A DNA stretch of 64,000 bases from Anaerolineaceae bacterium. GTDB taxonomy: Bacteria > Chloroflexota > Anaerolineae > Anaerolineales > Anaerolineaceae. The DNA lies in NCBI GenBank assembly GCA_016841365.1, contig JAENZI010000013.1:1-64000 (forward strand). Reading direction: 5' to 3'. Numbering within the stretch: the stretch's first letter is position 1; every line of letters begins with the position of its first letter. The notes under the pieces are model-generated. The model was not told the DNA's origin. It did not search any database and saw only the letters and a list, made by a program, of their open reading frames with translations. Made by a program: the position numbers and the translations under genes. Positions 32,396 to 41,256 of the stretch are shown in pieces.

Positions 32396-33703
32396 ATGAG
32401 CACAACTCACCTGGAATATTTCATACCCCACGAAAAAGAAGGGCAGTATCTCACACTGCCCTTTGAGATGCCGCAAGATACAGAATCATTTACGCTCAGC
32501 TATCACTACCAGGCCTGGGAGGAAAACCCACAAGGGATCGATGGCGGTTCATTTACTGCATCCGAACCCCTCAACACGATCGACCTCGGGTTGCTTGATC
32601 TGGATGGAAACCAGGTGGGTGTATCGGGATCCAACAAGCAAACGATCACCCTTTCAGAAACCGACGCCACCCCAGGTTATGCGCCCCGAGCCTTAACAGC
32701 AGGCACCTGGCAGATCCTGATCGGCGCTTATAAAGTCGCCCCGCAGGGTGTGACAGTGACTTATGAGCTTTCTTTTACACCTAAAGAACGAAAACTCCTC
32801 ATCGGCGATATCCACACACACACCCACGCCTCAGACGGGGTATTGTCGGTGCATGAGCTGGCAGTACACGCCAGGCGGCATGGCTTGGATTTTTTAGCCA
32901 TCACCGATCACAATCAGATGGTCAGCGGGGCACAACTCCCTAAACTGCCCGGCATCACGCTCATCCCGGGTGTAGAGTGGACCCATTATCAGGGGCATGC
33001 CAACTTCCTCGGTGTGGATAAACCCTACGATGGGCCATTTTTCGCCAACGATGCGCAAGATGCCCTGGCACGCTTCCGCTCAGCCCGAGAACGTGGTGCC
33101 CTGATCGTGATCAACCACCCCTTTGATGACTGCTGCGGTTTCCAATATGATTTACAGGAATTCCTATTTTATGCAATCGAGATATGGAACGGACCCATGC
33201 GAGAGAGCAACCTGCGCGCGGTGGGATTGTGGCAATCGCTTTTACAGTCCGGCAAGCAGATCCCCGCTGTGGGTGGCAGTGATTATCACCGGGATAACTT
33301 ATTTCAAATCCTGGGCGGGCCCTGCATGGGCGTGTATGCTATGAGTAATTCGCCTTCAGATATTCTGGACGCGATCAGAGCAGGCCACTGCTTCATCACC
33401 TTTGCCCCCAACGGCCCCCGGCTTGAAATGCAGGTTGGTGAATGGATCATGGGTGATGTTGTGAATTGGCGGGCAGGGCAAACCCTTGAAATTTCAGCCA
33501 CTGGCCTGAACAAAGGAGATGTGGTGCGCGTGATCACAGCCGTGGAAAGCACCGACCTGTTCGTAGCCCCTTCCGATGGCGCAGCGGCAGTGACTTTCCC
33601 GATCGGGTCACCCGGGTTTGCACGGGTTGAAATTCATCGCGTATTCCTGCCAGGTGTCCCAGCGTTGCCGGCATTGATCTCAAATCCGATTTATTTTGAG
33701 TAA
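32396..33703 (+). CDS. PHP-domain metallohydrolase (CehA/McbA type)
   Basis: 435 residues. An N-terminal beta-rich domain (about 1-130) precedes a PHP domain starting at G-D-I-H-T-H-T-H-A-S-D-G, with later A-I-T-D-H-N-Q, the E-W-T-H-Y ligand segment, N-H-P-F-D and G-G-S-D-Y-H. This complete set of histidines and aspartates binds a trinuclear metal site. CehA/McbA-like members act as phosphoesterases or carboxylesterases; the substrate is unknown. GGGAG lies nine bases upstream of the ATG, 30 bases after the esterase. Downstream, repeat block A begins. Confidence 0.85.
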   Translation: MSTTHLEYFIPHEKEGQYLTLPFEMPQDTESFTLSYHYQAWEENPQGIDGGSFTASEPLNTIDLGLLDLDGNQVGVSGSNKQTITLSETDATPGYAPRALTAGTWQILIGAYKVAPQGVTVTYELSFTPKERKLLIGDIHTHTHASDGVLSVHELAVHARRHGLDFLAITDHNQMVSGAQLPKLPGITLIPGVEWTHYQGHANFLGVDKPYDGPFFANDAQDALARFRSARERGALIVINHPFDDCCGFQYDLQEFLFYAIEIWNGPMRESNLRAVGLWQSLLQSGKQIPAVGGSDYHRDNLFQILGGPCMGVYAMSNSPSDILDAIRAGHCFITFAPNGPRLEMQVGEWIMGDVVNWRAGQTLEISATGLNKGDVVRVITAVESTDLFVAPSDGAAAVTFPIGSPGFARVEIHRVFLPGVPALPALISNPIYFE

Positions 33704-33732
33704 ATTTCGCCTGCCTTTGCATAAATATCGTT

Positions 33733-34076
33733 TGCAAAGCATCCTGCAAGGAAGCAATCTCAATACAGCGACTCCACATTTTATTTACCTTTCCAACACT
33801 CCTTATGAGATCGCCACGTCGTCACGTTGCTCCTCCTCACGATGACATAATATCTGTCATTGCGAGCGCAGCGATTGCGAAGCTTCCTGCAAGGAAACAA
33901 TCTACTGTCATTGCGAGCAAAGCGAAGCAATCTCAATACAGCGACTCCACATTTTATTAACCTTTCCAACACTCCATATGAGATCGCCACGTCGTCACAT
34001 CGTTCCTCCTCGCGATGACAATATTCTGCCATTGCGAGCGCAGCAATTGCGAAGCATCCTGAAAGGAACCAATCTC
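33733..34076. repeat. Palindromic repeat block A
   Basis: The 566-base gap after the PHP gene is mostly repeats. Two full ~97-base hairpin elements sit at 33807-33903 and 33980-34076. Each has an R arm (starting GAGATCGCCACGTCGTC, ending CGATGACA) and an F arm (starting TGTCATTGCGAGC, ending CAATCTC or close). An extra 29-base F copy is at 33906-33934 and a partial one at 33733-33761. The 73 bases at 33753-33825 recur at 33926-33998 with two changes, a 173-base tandem duplication. I see no gene in this gap; short open frames here are by-products of the repeats. Confidence 0.85.
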
Positions 34077-34269
34077 ATGAGATGCACAACTCAGCAGCAT
34101 CGTCAAATTTTCCTCTTTATCCTGCGAACAATGAAAGCACCATTCTCTTACTCAATTTTCGGTAAGGTTGTGATTGTACACCTCAAAGCGGTCAAGGTAG
34201 TCTTAAATAGATATATAATCAATAAGAACTTCCTTCTAACACCCACCTCACTGAAGACATAAGGACAAC

Positions 34270-35790
34270 ATGATGAATGAAAAGCCAAAACTTCTGATTA
34301 TTGGCGCCGGCGTAGCCGGCCTTTCAGCCGGTATCTATGCCCAAATGAACGGCTTTGACACCACAATATATGAAATGCATAGTATCCCGGGCGGCCTGTG
34401 CACCGCCTGGCAGCGGCGTGGCTATACCTTCGACGGTGCAATCCGCTACCTGACAGAGGTACACCCGGAGGTAAAGGGCTACCAGTTATGGGAAGAGCTG
34501 GGCATCCTCAATCACACTGAGATGCATTTTTACGACGAATTTGTGTGCATTGAAGGTCGGGACGGGCGCAAGCTGCATATTTACACTAATATTGATCGCC
34601 TGGAAGAACACCTGCTTGAACTCGCTCCACAAGACGCAGCCCTCATTCATGACTTTATTGAAGGCATCCGGGATTTCACCCAACTGGACCTTCCGGTCGA
34701 TATCACTGCGGCTGATGCCAGGGAATTTGCACAGATGGGCCGTGGGATGCTTCCCGTCCTCCTCCCCACAATTCGATGGCGAAATGTGACCCTGGATGAA
34801 TTTGCAGATCGGTTTACTGATCCTCTGTTGCGGGAGGGCATGCACCATTTCTTCCAATTCTCACCGAAAGATTTCCCGATGATGCTGTGTCTTTCGACCC
34901 TGGGTATGATGCATGACCACGAGGCAGGCTATCCCATCGGTGGATCCCTACCCATCGCGAAATCACTTGAATCGCGCTATCTTGATCTGGGTGGGGAGGT
35001 CATTTACCGGTCGAGAGTATCAGACATCATTGTTGAAGATGATCATGGAACAGGTTTAGAACTGGAAAGCGGTGAGATCGTTCGGGGGGATATGATCATC
35101 TCGGCGGCTGACGGCCGCATGACCATTTTTGACTTTCTGGATGGTAAATATACCAATGAAAAAATCAACAGGATTTACCAGGGTGGAATGACCCCAAGCA
35201 AATCAATCCTCCAAATCTCATTGGGCGTGGCAATGGATTTCTCAAATCATCCGCCGATGATCAACTTCCCCCTGGCGGAACCGGTCTGGCTGGGAAATAT
35301 CCGCCATGACAGACTGACACTCAAGCATTACTGTTTCGACCCCAATATGGCGCCTGAGGGCAAATCGGTGTTAACAATATGGTGTGAGGCGGATTTCGAT
35401 TACTGGCGTTGGCTGCGGGGGGATTTAAGCCGCTATCGCGACCACAAAGATGAGGTTGCTGAAGTAGTAATTAACATCCTCGATCAGCGTTATCCCGGCT
35501 TTCGGGATGCACTTGAAGTGGTAGACGTTGCTACACCGATGACTTATGAACGCTATACCGGAAATTGGCGAGGCGCTTTCGCTGGCTGGGCACTCACCAC
35601 CCGGAAGATGAGTATGATGATGGGCATTGGGATGGATAAGACCCTGCCTGGTCTTTCAGGGTTTTACATGATCGGGCAGTGGGTGGAACCTGGCGGCAAT
35701 GTCGCGTTGAGCTGCGCTTCCGGTCGAGATGTGATCAGGGATATCTGCCGAGAGCGTGAGAGAGAATTTGTCACTAAAAGTGACGCATAA
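34270..35790 (+). CDS. FAD-dependent phytoene desaturase-like oxidoreductase
   Basis: 506 residues. The N-terminal dinucleotide motif G-A-G-V-A-G-L-S-A-G with Y-E-M-H-S and G-G-L-C-T-A-W starts a CrtI-type flavoprotein. The C-terminal FAD site reads G-F-Y-M-I-G-Q-W-V-E-P-G-G-N. CrtI/CrtN/CrtO and retinol saturase-like members desaturate or saturate isoprenoid chains; no carotenoid genes are nearby, so the substrate is unknown. AAGGAC lies before ATGATG (the first ATG is taken). It is a lone gene bracketed on both sides by repeat blocks, which suggests insertion as a unit. Confidence 0.86.
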   Translation: MMNEKPKLLIIGAGVAGLSAGIYAQMNGFDTTIYEMHSIPGGLCTAWQRRGYTFDGAIRYLTEVHPEVKGYQLWEELGILNHTEMHFYDEFVCIEGRDGRKLHIYTNIDRLEEHLLELAPQDAALIHDFIEGIRDFTQLDLPVDITAADAREFAQMGRGMLPVLLPTIRWRNVTLDEFADRFTDPLLREGMHHFFQFSPKDFPMMLCLSTLGMMHDHEAGYPIGGSLPIAKSLESRYLDLGGEVIYRSRVSDIIVEDDHGTGLELESGEIVRGDMIISAADGRMTIFDFLDGKYTNEKINRIYQGGMTPSKSILQISLGVAMDFSNHPPMINFPLAEPVWLGNIRHDRLTLKHYCFDPNMAPEGKSVLTIWCEADFDYWRWLRGDLSRYRDHKDEVAEVVINILDQRYPGFRDALEVVDVATPMTYERYTGNWRGAFAGWALTTRKMSMMMGIGMDKTLPGLSGFYMIGQWVEPGGNVALSCASGRDVIRDICREREREFVTKSDA

Positions 35791-35830
35791 TTCTTTAGAC
35801 AAAGACTAACTCTATTTATCATCGCAAAGC

Positions 35831-36160
35831 GAGATCGCCACGTCGTCGCTACGCTCCTCCTCGCGATGACTATTTTTTGTCATTGCGAGCGCAGCGATTG
35901 CGAAGCATCCTGTAAGGAAGCAATCTCAAATAGTTGTTTCCAAGCACCTTAAAGCCAACCAGCACCTGACCTGAGATCGCCACGTCGTCACTCCGTTCCT
36001 CCTCGCGATGACATAATATCTGTCATTGCGAGCAAAGCGATTGCGAAGCATCCTGCAAAGAAGCAATTTACTGTCATTGCGAGCAAAGCGAAGCAATCTC
36101 ATGGGATGCATAACAACATAAGATCGCCACGTCATCACTCCATTCCTCCTCGCGATGACA
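35831..36160. repeat. Palindromic repeat block B
   Basis: The 413-base gap after the oxidoreductase has the same elements as block A: full hairpin units at 35831-35927 and 35973-36069, a single 29-base F copy at 36072-36100 and a single R arm at 36120-36160. No coding region is visible. The end of the block lies 31 bases before the TATAAT of the transglutaminase-like gene. Confidence 0.85.
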
Positions 36161-36191
36161 AAAACATTCCGTTTCCCACCATGAACATCGT

Positions 36192-36197
36192 TATAAT
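36192..36197 (+). promoter_or_regulatory. Predicted -10 box of the transglutaminase-like gene, leaderless arrangement
   Basis: TATAAT followed by six bases (TGAACC) and then ATG at 36204. No ribosome-binding site is present. The -35 region is weak. Confidence 0.55.
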
Positions 36198-36203
36198 TGA
36201 ACC

Positions 36204-37064
36204 ATGGACAATCCCTTCTCCCTCAACCCCCAGGATTTCTATGCCTCCCACGGGCAAATCAGTGATCCTGCACCTTACGAAAAACATCTCAACGATCTCC
36301 CTCAGGCACTCCCTGACCTGGTGAAAGCCATCCAGGGCCTGATGCTGCACCTCCACTGGGCAGAGCGTTACGGCATCACCCTCAACCGTATCCGTAAAGA
36401 CGAAGCCAACCTGCGCACAACTCGCAACCGCATTGCCGCGATCCTCAACCTGAACCCCGCCCCACTCTCACAAGTACGCATCTTGAACGAGCGGACTGTC
36501 GGCACTTGCCGGGACTTTGCCTTGTTCCTGACCGCGGTGCTGCGCCACCGAAAGATCCCTGTCCGGTGCCGTGCGGGTTTTGGCACCTACTTCACAAAGA
36601 ACCGCTTTGAAGACCATTGGGTGTGTGAATACTGGCAGGCCGAAGAAAAGCGCTGGGTGATGGTCGACCCGCAGCTTGACGAATTGCAGATCAAAGCGCT
36701 CAAAATCAAATTTAACCCACTGGATATGCCCCGCACAAAATTCGTCACCGGTCCCCAAGCCTGGGACTTGATCCGCACCAATCAGGCAGACCCAAACCGC
36801 TTCGGAATCTTCAACCTGAAGGGCATCGACTTTGTTAAAGGCAATCTGATCCGCGACTTCCTTGCCCTGAACAAGATCGAGATCCTCCCCTGGGATAACT
36901 TCTCGCTGATCAATAAACGATTTCGATCCATGACGCCCAAGGAAAAAGACTTGATGGACCGGCTTGCTAAGATCAGCACTGGTGAAGACCAGGATTTCCT
37001 AATGGTCAGGGCAGCTTTCACTGCCAACCAATCCCAACTCTTACCGAATTATTTCATTCCATAA
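36204..37064 (+). CDS. Transglutaminase-like domain protein
   Basis: 286 residues with no signal peptide. A transglutaminase/protease-like triad is visible: G-T-C102-R-D-F, D-H138-W-V-C-E-Y and M-V-D155-P. This cysteine-histidine-aspartate fold occurs in peptidases, amidases and cross-linking enzymes; the cytoplasmic setting favours a peptidase or amidase. It is 21 bases upstream of the GH13 gene, so the two may be co-transcribed. The start codon is directly preceded by a TATAAT box, suggesting leaderless translation. The substrate is unknown. Confidence 0.85.
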   Translation: MDNPFSLNPQDFYASHGQISDPAPYEKHLNDLPQALPDLVKAIQGLMLHLHWAERYGITLNRIRKDEANLRTTRNRIAAILNLNPAPLSQVRILNERTVGTCRDFALFLTAVLRHRKIPVRCRAGFGTYFTKNRFEDHWVCEYWQAEEKRWVMVDPQLDELQIKALKIKFNPLDMPRTKFVTGPQAWDLIRTNQADPNRFGIFNLKGIDFVKGNLIRDFLALNKIEILPWDNFSLINKRFRSMTPKEKDLMDRLAKISTGEDQDFLMVRAAFTANQSQLLPNYFIP

Positions 37065-37085
37065 CACCTGCAAGGACGATAAATC

Positions 37086-38699
37086 ATGCCCCAAAAATCA
37101 CCCGTCTGGCTACAAAAAGCCATTTTCTATCAAATCTATCCCCAATCCTTTTATGATTCCAACGCAGATGGTATCGGCGATATCCCCGGTATCATCCAAA
37201 AATTGGACTATATCGAATCGTTAGGTGTGAACGCTTTGTGGATCAACCCCTGTTTTGTTTCACCTTTTCACGATGCAGGCTACGATGTCGCCGATTATTA
37301 CCGGGTTGCTCCCCGGTATGGCACCAACGAAAATTTAAAAACCCTGTTCGCTGAAGCGAAGAAACGCGGCATCCGTATTCTGCTTGATTTGGTGCCCGGG
37401 CATACATCCATTGAGCACCCCTGGTTCCAGGCATCCCAGCGAGATGAGAAAAACGATTATTCAGACTACTATGTTTGGAACGACTCCATCTGGGAGGTGC
37501 CCCAGGACGACCTACCGATCGTGAGAGGGTATGCCCAGCGCGATGGGGCTTATGTCACCAATTTCTTCTGGTTCCAGCCGGCACTTAATTTTGGCTTTAC
37601 CCAAACCAACCCCGATAACCGCTGGATGCAGCCAGTGGATGCCAGTGGACCGCAAAAAGTGCGGGAGGAAATCAAAAAGATCATGGCATTCTGGCTAGAG
37701 ATGGGTGCCAGCGGTTTCCGGGTCGATATGGCAGCCTCGTTGGTTAAACGCGACCCTCACAAGATCGAGACCGCCCGTTTTTGGCGCTGGATCCGGGATT
37801 GGCTTGATAAAGCCTACCCTGAGGCAGTGCTGGTCGCCGAATGGGGCAACCCGGCGCAATCTATCCCCGCTGGTTTTCATGCCGATTTTCTGCTGGGGTT
37901 CAGTAATCCAGGCTGGGTGTCACTCTTCCGTAAGCGCGGCGAAGGGCGCTGGCGGGATCGGTATAGCTGGTCCTTCTTTGACGAGTCGGGGCACGGGGAT
38001 ATCAGACAATTCCTCGATGAATACCTGTATTACCTCGATCTCACCAAAGACCAGGGCTACATCGCCTTGATCACGGGCAACCATGACGAGACACCGCGCC
38101 TTGCGAATGGTCGCAACCTGGAAATGCTCAAGCTGATCTATCTGTTCCTGCTGACCATGCCCGGCACGCCATTCATCTACTACGGTGACGAGATCGGGAT
38201 GAATTTCCGCCCGCTTGCCTCAAAAGAAGGCGGTTATCAGCGCACGGGTTCCCGCACCCCGATGCAGTGGTCAGGAGATGAGAACACCGGGTTTTCAACC
38301 GCCCCCGAAGAAGATCTATATTTACCCATCAACCCCGATCCAGACCGTCCGACAGTATCCAGACAGGATCGCGATCCAAACTCACTGCTCAATCGTGTGC
38401 GCGCCCTGGCAGCCATCCGGCAGCGCTGGCACGCACTGGATGCGGATGCCGAATTTGAAGTGGTATACGCTGATAGCGGGAAATTGCCCTTTGTTTACAC
38501 CCGTTCCAAGAACAACCAATTATTGATGGTTGCACTCAACCCATCCAACAAGAAGGTGAGCGTGGAACTCCCCAAATCAATTTTTGTTACGCTGCCTGCT
38601 CCTGTGGATGTGCCGGGAGATGCCAATATCACAACTTCGAAATCCGGTTGGACTCTTTCAATGGGGGCTGTTTCTGGCGCAATTTTCAAAATCAATTAA
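37086..38699 (+). CDS. Alpha-glucosidase / GH13 family enzyme
   Basis: 537 residues with no signal peptide. The TIM barrel begins A-I-F-Y-Q-I-Y-P-Q-S-F, then D-G-I-G-D-I-P-G-I and A-L-W-I-N-P. Catalytic residues are G-F-R-V-D214 (nucleophile), A-E252-W-G (acid/base) and T-G-N-H-D334-E (transition-state stabiliser). A short C-terminal beta domain closes it. The pattern best fits the oligo-1,6-glucosidase/alpha-glucosidase/trehalose-related subgroup (GH13), acting on short alpha-glucans in the cytoplasm. It follows the transglutaminase-like gene and ends at a strong bidirectional terminator. Confidence 0.93.
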   Translation: MPQKSPVWLQKAIFYQIYPQSFYDSNADGIGDIPGIIQKLDYIESLGVNALWINPCFVSPFHDAGYDVADYYRVAPRYGTNENLKTLFAEAKKRGIRILLDLVPGHTSIEHPWFQASQRDEKNDYSDYYVWNDSIWEVPQDDLPIVRGYAQRDGAYVTNFFWFQPALNFGFTQTNPDNRWMQPVDASGPQKVREEIKKIMAFWLEMGASGFRVDMAASLVKRDPHKIETARFWRWIRDWLDKAYPEAVLVAEWGNPAQSIPAGFHADFLLGFSNPGWVSLFRKRGEGRWRDRYSWSFFDESGHGDIRQFLDEYLYYLDLTKDQGYIALITGNHDETPRLANGRNLEMLKLIYLFLLTMPGTPFIYYGDEIGMNFRPLASKEGGYQRTGSRTPMQWSGDENTGFSTAPEEDLYLPINPDPDRPTVSRQDRDPNSLLNRVRALAAIRQRWHALDADAEFEVVYADSGKLPFVYTRSKNNQLLMVALNPSNKKVSVELPKSIFVTLPAPVDVPGDANITTSKSGWTLSMGAVSGAIFKIN

Positions 38700-38706
38700 G
38701 GTGAGG

Positions 38707-38749
38707 AATTAATAAACTGGGATGCTTTCAGCATCCCAGTTTATTAATT
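38707..38749. terminator. Strong bidirectional hairpin terminator
   Basis: A perfect 19-bp inverted repeat (arms 38707-38725 and 38731-38749) around the 5-base loop TTTCA, between the convergent GH13 and Lnt-like genes. Confidence 0.9.
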
Positions 38750-38785
38750 AATCTTGTTAATCACAAAGTTCAAAAGGATCGAGCG

Positions 38786-40288
38786 TTATTCCTCTTTCTG
38801 GGCGCGTTTGGCTGCCGCTTTTTCAAGGAAGGGCCCGCCGACGGCAAAAAAGAGCGTCCCAGCCAGAGCCAGCCAACCCACCCAGTCGCCCAAAAGCGTG
38901 TTCAAGGTTCCATTGCCCGTTCCCAATGCCACATCCGCGACCAGGGTCGCGCCGCCGCCTTCAGGGTAGGCTGCCAGGGCCAAGATCCTCCCGTAAGGGT
39001 CCACAATCGCAGAATCATAACCGCCGTCTGCTTTTACCATTGCCACACGGTTTTCGATTGCCCTGAACACCACATGGGTGTAATGCAATTCAGCAATTGC
39101 GCCCCAATCGTTGGAAGGCACACCAATCAACTGCGCGCCATGTGCCACCAATTTGCGGGCTGTATCGGTATAGTCCAGGTCATAGCAAATGATCGTCCCT
39201 AAGGTGCCGATTCCGGTTTGATAGACCGGGTAGGTGCCGCGCGTCGGGCTGGTTTCACCACCAAACAACACCGGGTGATCCTTGCCAAAAACTCCCAAAA
39301 ATTCACCGGATGGATCGATCACCGTCGCCTCGTTGCGAAAGGTGCCATCCTCCAAATTGACCACATACCCAACCGCCAGGTAACTCCCGGTCTCCTGAGC
39401 CAGTTCTGACAGACCCAACCGGTCATCCACCTGCGGGTCAAACCTCATGGCGCCCTCTGGCCAAACGATAAATTCTGCACCCTGATCGGCTGCAGAGCGG
39501 GTCTGCGAGAGCATTTCAGTATGCAAATCCGCCAATAACGCTTCCTCGCCGCGATTGCCTGTAATGATCGGGGAAATTTCAGGCTGGATGGCAGCGACAG
39601 TCACCTGCGCGCCGGCAGGGATCTGCAACAGCACCAGGCTGAGCAGCGCCCACAAGATCATCGCAATCCCAGTGCCGTTCGCCCAACGACTGACCCTTTT
39701 TGCAGGTATCCCGGAAACGATCTTGTCCGGATGGCGGTGATCCAACCAGAATAAAACACCCTGTGCCAGGACCAGGTTGACCGCCATGATCAGCATGCCC
39801 TGCCCAATAATGCCAAAGATGCTGGCAGGTTGAATGAACCACACCTGACGGTATAGCGGATAAGCGATAAAGCCCCAGGTGCCCGCAATCGGGATGAATA
39901 AACGCACCATCTCAATCCCCGCCCAGGAAAGGGCGCCTTCCAGCACAAACCAGCGATAATGCGTCTTCTGGTGAAATTGCCGGTTGCGAAAATCCATTAA
40001 AAAGGCAAATGCAGCCGCCACCACGGGTAAATAAACCATATAAGAGCCGGTCGGGTTAAAAATCGGGCCTAAATACCCCTCGAGCCAGATCCCAATCGCC
40101 AGTGCTGTGGAAAGGCTGGAGAGTTTCGCCGGTATCAGTCGATGCTGTGCGATCTGCAGCGGCACCCAGCCGATGAAGATCAGGGGCCATATTTCATATG
40201 GCGGAAACGCCAATATAAACGCGACACCGCTCAAAACACTGAACAGAATCCCAAGCAGTGCGTTTAACCAGGGTTTGTCATTTTTCAT
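38786..40288 (-). CDS. Apolipoprotein N-acyltransferase-like protein
   Basis: 500 residues. About seven hydrophobic segments in the first 235 residues precede a carbon-nitrogen-hydrolase (nitrilase) domain (about 240-455) with triad signatures W-P-E-G, G-K-D-H and I-I-C-Y-D, then one C-terminal helix. This is the Lnt architecture, in which the periplasm-facing domain adds a third acyl chain to lipoproteins. The Lnt motif normally reads G-K-x-H-L-V-P-F-G-E; here it is G-K-D-H-P-V-L-F-G-G, so the substrate may differ. AAGGAA lies before the ATG. Several lipoproteins in this window are possible clients. Confidence 0.82.
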   Translation of the reverse strand: MKNDKPWLNALLGILFSVLSGVAFILAFPPYEIWPLIFIGWVPLQIAQHRLIPAKLSSLSTALAIGIWLEGYLGPIFNPTGSYMVYLPVVAAAFAFLMDFRNRQFHQKTHYRWFVLEGALSWAGIEMVRLFIPIAGTWGFIAYPLYRQVWFIQPASIFGIIGQGMLIMAVNLVLAQGVLFWLDHRHPDKIVSGIPAKRVSRWANGTGIAMILWALLSLVLLQIPAGAQVTVAAIQPEISPIITGNRGEEALLADLHTEMLSQTRSAADQGAEFIVWPEGAMRFDPQVDDRLGLSELAQETGSYLAVGYVVNLEDGTFRNEATVIDPSGEFLGVFGKDHPVLFGGETSPTRGTYPVYQTGIGTLGTIICYDLDYTDTARKLVAHGAQLIGVPSNDWGAIAELHYTHVVFRAIENRVAMVKADGGYDSAIVDPYGRILALAAYPEGGGATLVADVALGTGNGTLNTLLGDWVGWLALAGTLFFAVGGPFLEKAAAKRAQKEE

Positions 40289-40445
40289 TGCTTATTCCTT
40301 TTTATCGCTAACAGGAATGTCGTCTGTAAATCTAACTTGTTGTACATACAATCATAACAAAATGTGACAACCGAAATCAATAGCACAAGTTTTATGCTCA
40401 GCCAGATGGCATATGAGCATAAACTCTTTTTAATTTTGTGGTGAT

Positions 40446-41150
40446 TTAATAACGGAAGAGAATATCCAGCACGGATTTGGTATCCGATAGGTCATCTAAC
40501 AGGTAGTCCGGAGCAGCATCTTTTAGCGTTTCTTTATCAAATCGGCCGGTTGCCACACACAACACCTTCACACCGGCATGTCGAGCGCAAGCCACATCTC
40601 GCGGCGTATCACCGATCACAATCGCATCTTCCGGTGCCACCGGCGACCCCATCATCTGGCTCAAACGATACAAAGCAAGCGATGGCAGAACATTGCGGTC
40701 AATGTGCTCACTGCCAAACGCGCCAAACCTGAACACCGCCGGGTCAAACCCAACCGCACGCAATTTATAGGGGACAACCTCTTTGACATTGCCAGTTACC
40801 AATCCCAAAGAAAAACCCGGGTCGGGCACAAGAGACTCCAGCAAGGCAGGCGCACCAGGTAATGCCCGCATCTTCAAAACGGGTGCTGAGGCTTCAACAT
40901 GCCGGGCATAAGCTGCAAAGGCTTCTGCACGGTGTGCCTCAATCTCATCCGCATCAACACCCGCCATGCCCATCAGGTCATTCAGAATCTGCCAGTCCGT
41001 TTTGCCTGCCATATCATAGGTGTCGATGGGACCGGTGACCCCAAACACATCTTCTAACGCACGCCGGAAGCAAATCAGACCCTCATTGCCAGAATCCATC
41101 AGTGTGCCGTCAATATCAAATAATAAAACGCGTTTCTTTGTCAAAAGCAT
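40446..41150 (-). CDS. HAD-family phosphatase
   Basis: 234 residues. Motif I F-D-I-D-G-T-L, motif II L-V-T-G-N, and motif IV I-V-I-G-D-T-P-R-D are intact, with a four-helix cap of the phosphoglycolate phosphatase type (subfamily I, cap C1) between them. It probably dephosphorylates small sugars or acids such as phosphoglycolate. The ATG at 41150 is chosen because it directly precedes the domain; an open frame goes 48 bases further. Both AAAGGG close to the ATG and TAGAAT seven bases upstream are possible initiation signals. It is divergent from hom. Confidence 0.87.
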   Translation of the reverse strand: MLLTKKRVLLFDIDGTLMDSGNEGLICFRRALEDVFGVTGPIDTYDMAGKTDWQILNDLMGMAGVDADEIEAHRAEAFAAYARHVEASAPVLKMRALPGAPALLESLVPDPGFSLGLVTGNVKEVVPYKLRAVGFDPAVFRFGAFGSEHIDRNVLPSLALYRLSQMMGSPVAPEDAIVIGDTPRDVACARHAGVKVLCVATGRFDKETLKDAAPDYLLDDLSDTKSVLDILFRY

Positions 41151-41157
41151 ACCCTTT

Positions 41158-41163
41158 ATTCTA
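41158..41163 (-). promoter_or_regulatory. Candidate -10 box of the HAD gene
   Basis: Minus-strand TAGAAT seven bases from the ATG, with TTGAGG (41183-41188) 19 bases upstream. Possible leaderless start, but an AAAGGG next to the ATG leaves it open. Confidence 0.35.
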
Positions 41164-41256
41164 TCAAAGTCCGTAATTATTGCCTCAATCAACAGCATTT
41201 TACCGCTGATTGTGGTTTAATTAGAAAAATTGAAGTGAAGAAAGGAACGCCTCAAC

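Noticed and set aside
33978-34262. Open frames inside repeat blocks A and B (also 33781-34032 and 35926-36138)
   Set aside because: They follow the periodic palindromic repeats, have no ribosome sites and encode Arg/Ser/Cys-rich sequence that repeats with the DNA elements.
33733-36160. Possible CRISPR array in the repeat blocks
   Set aside because: Repeats are mixed-orientation palindromic arms of unequal length with conserved, non-unique spacers, and no cas genes are in the window.
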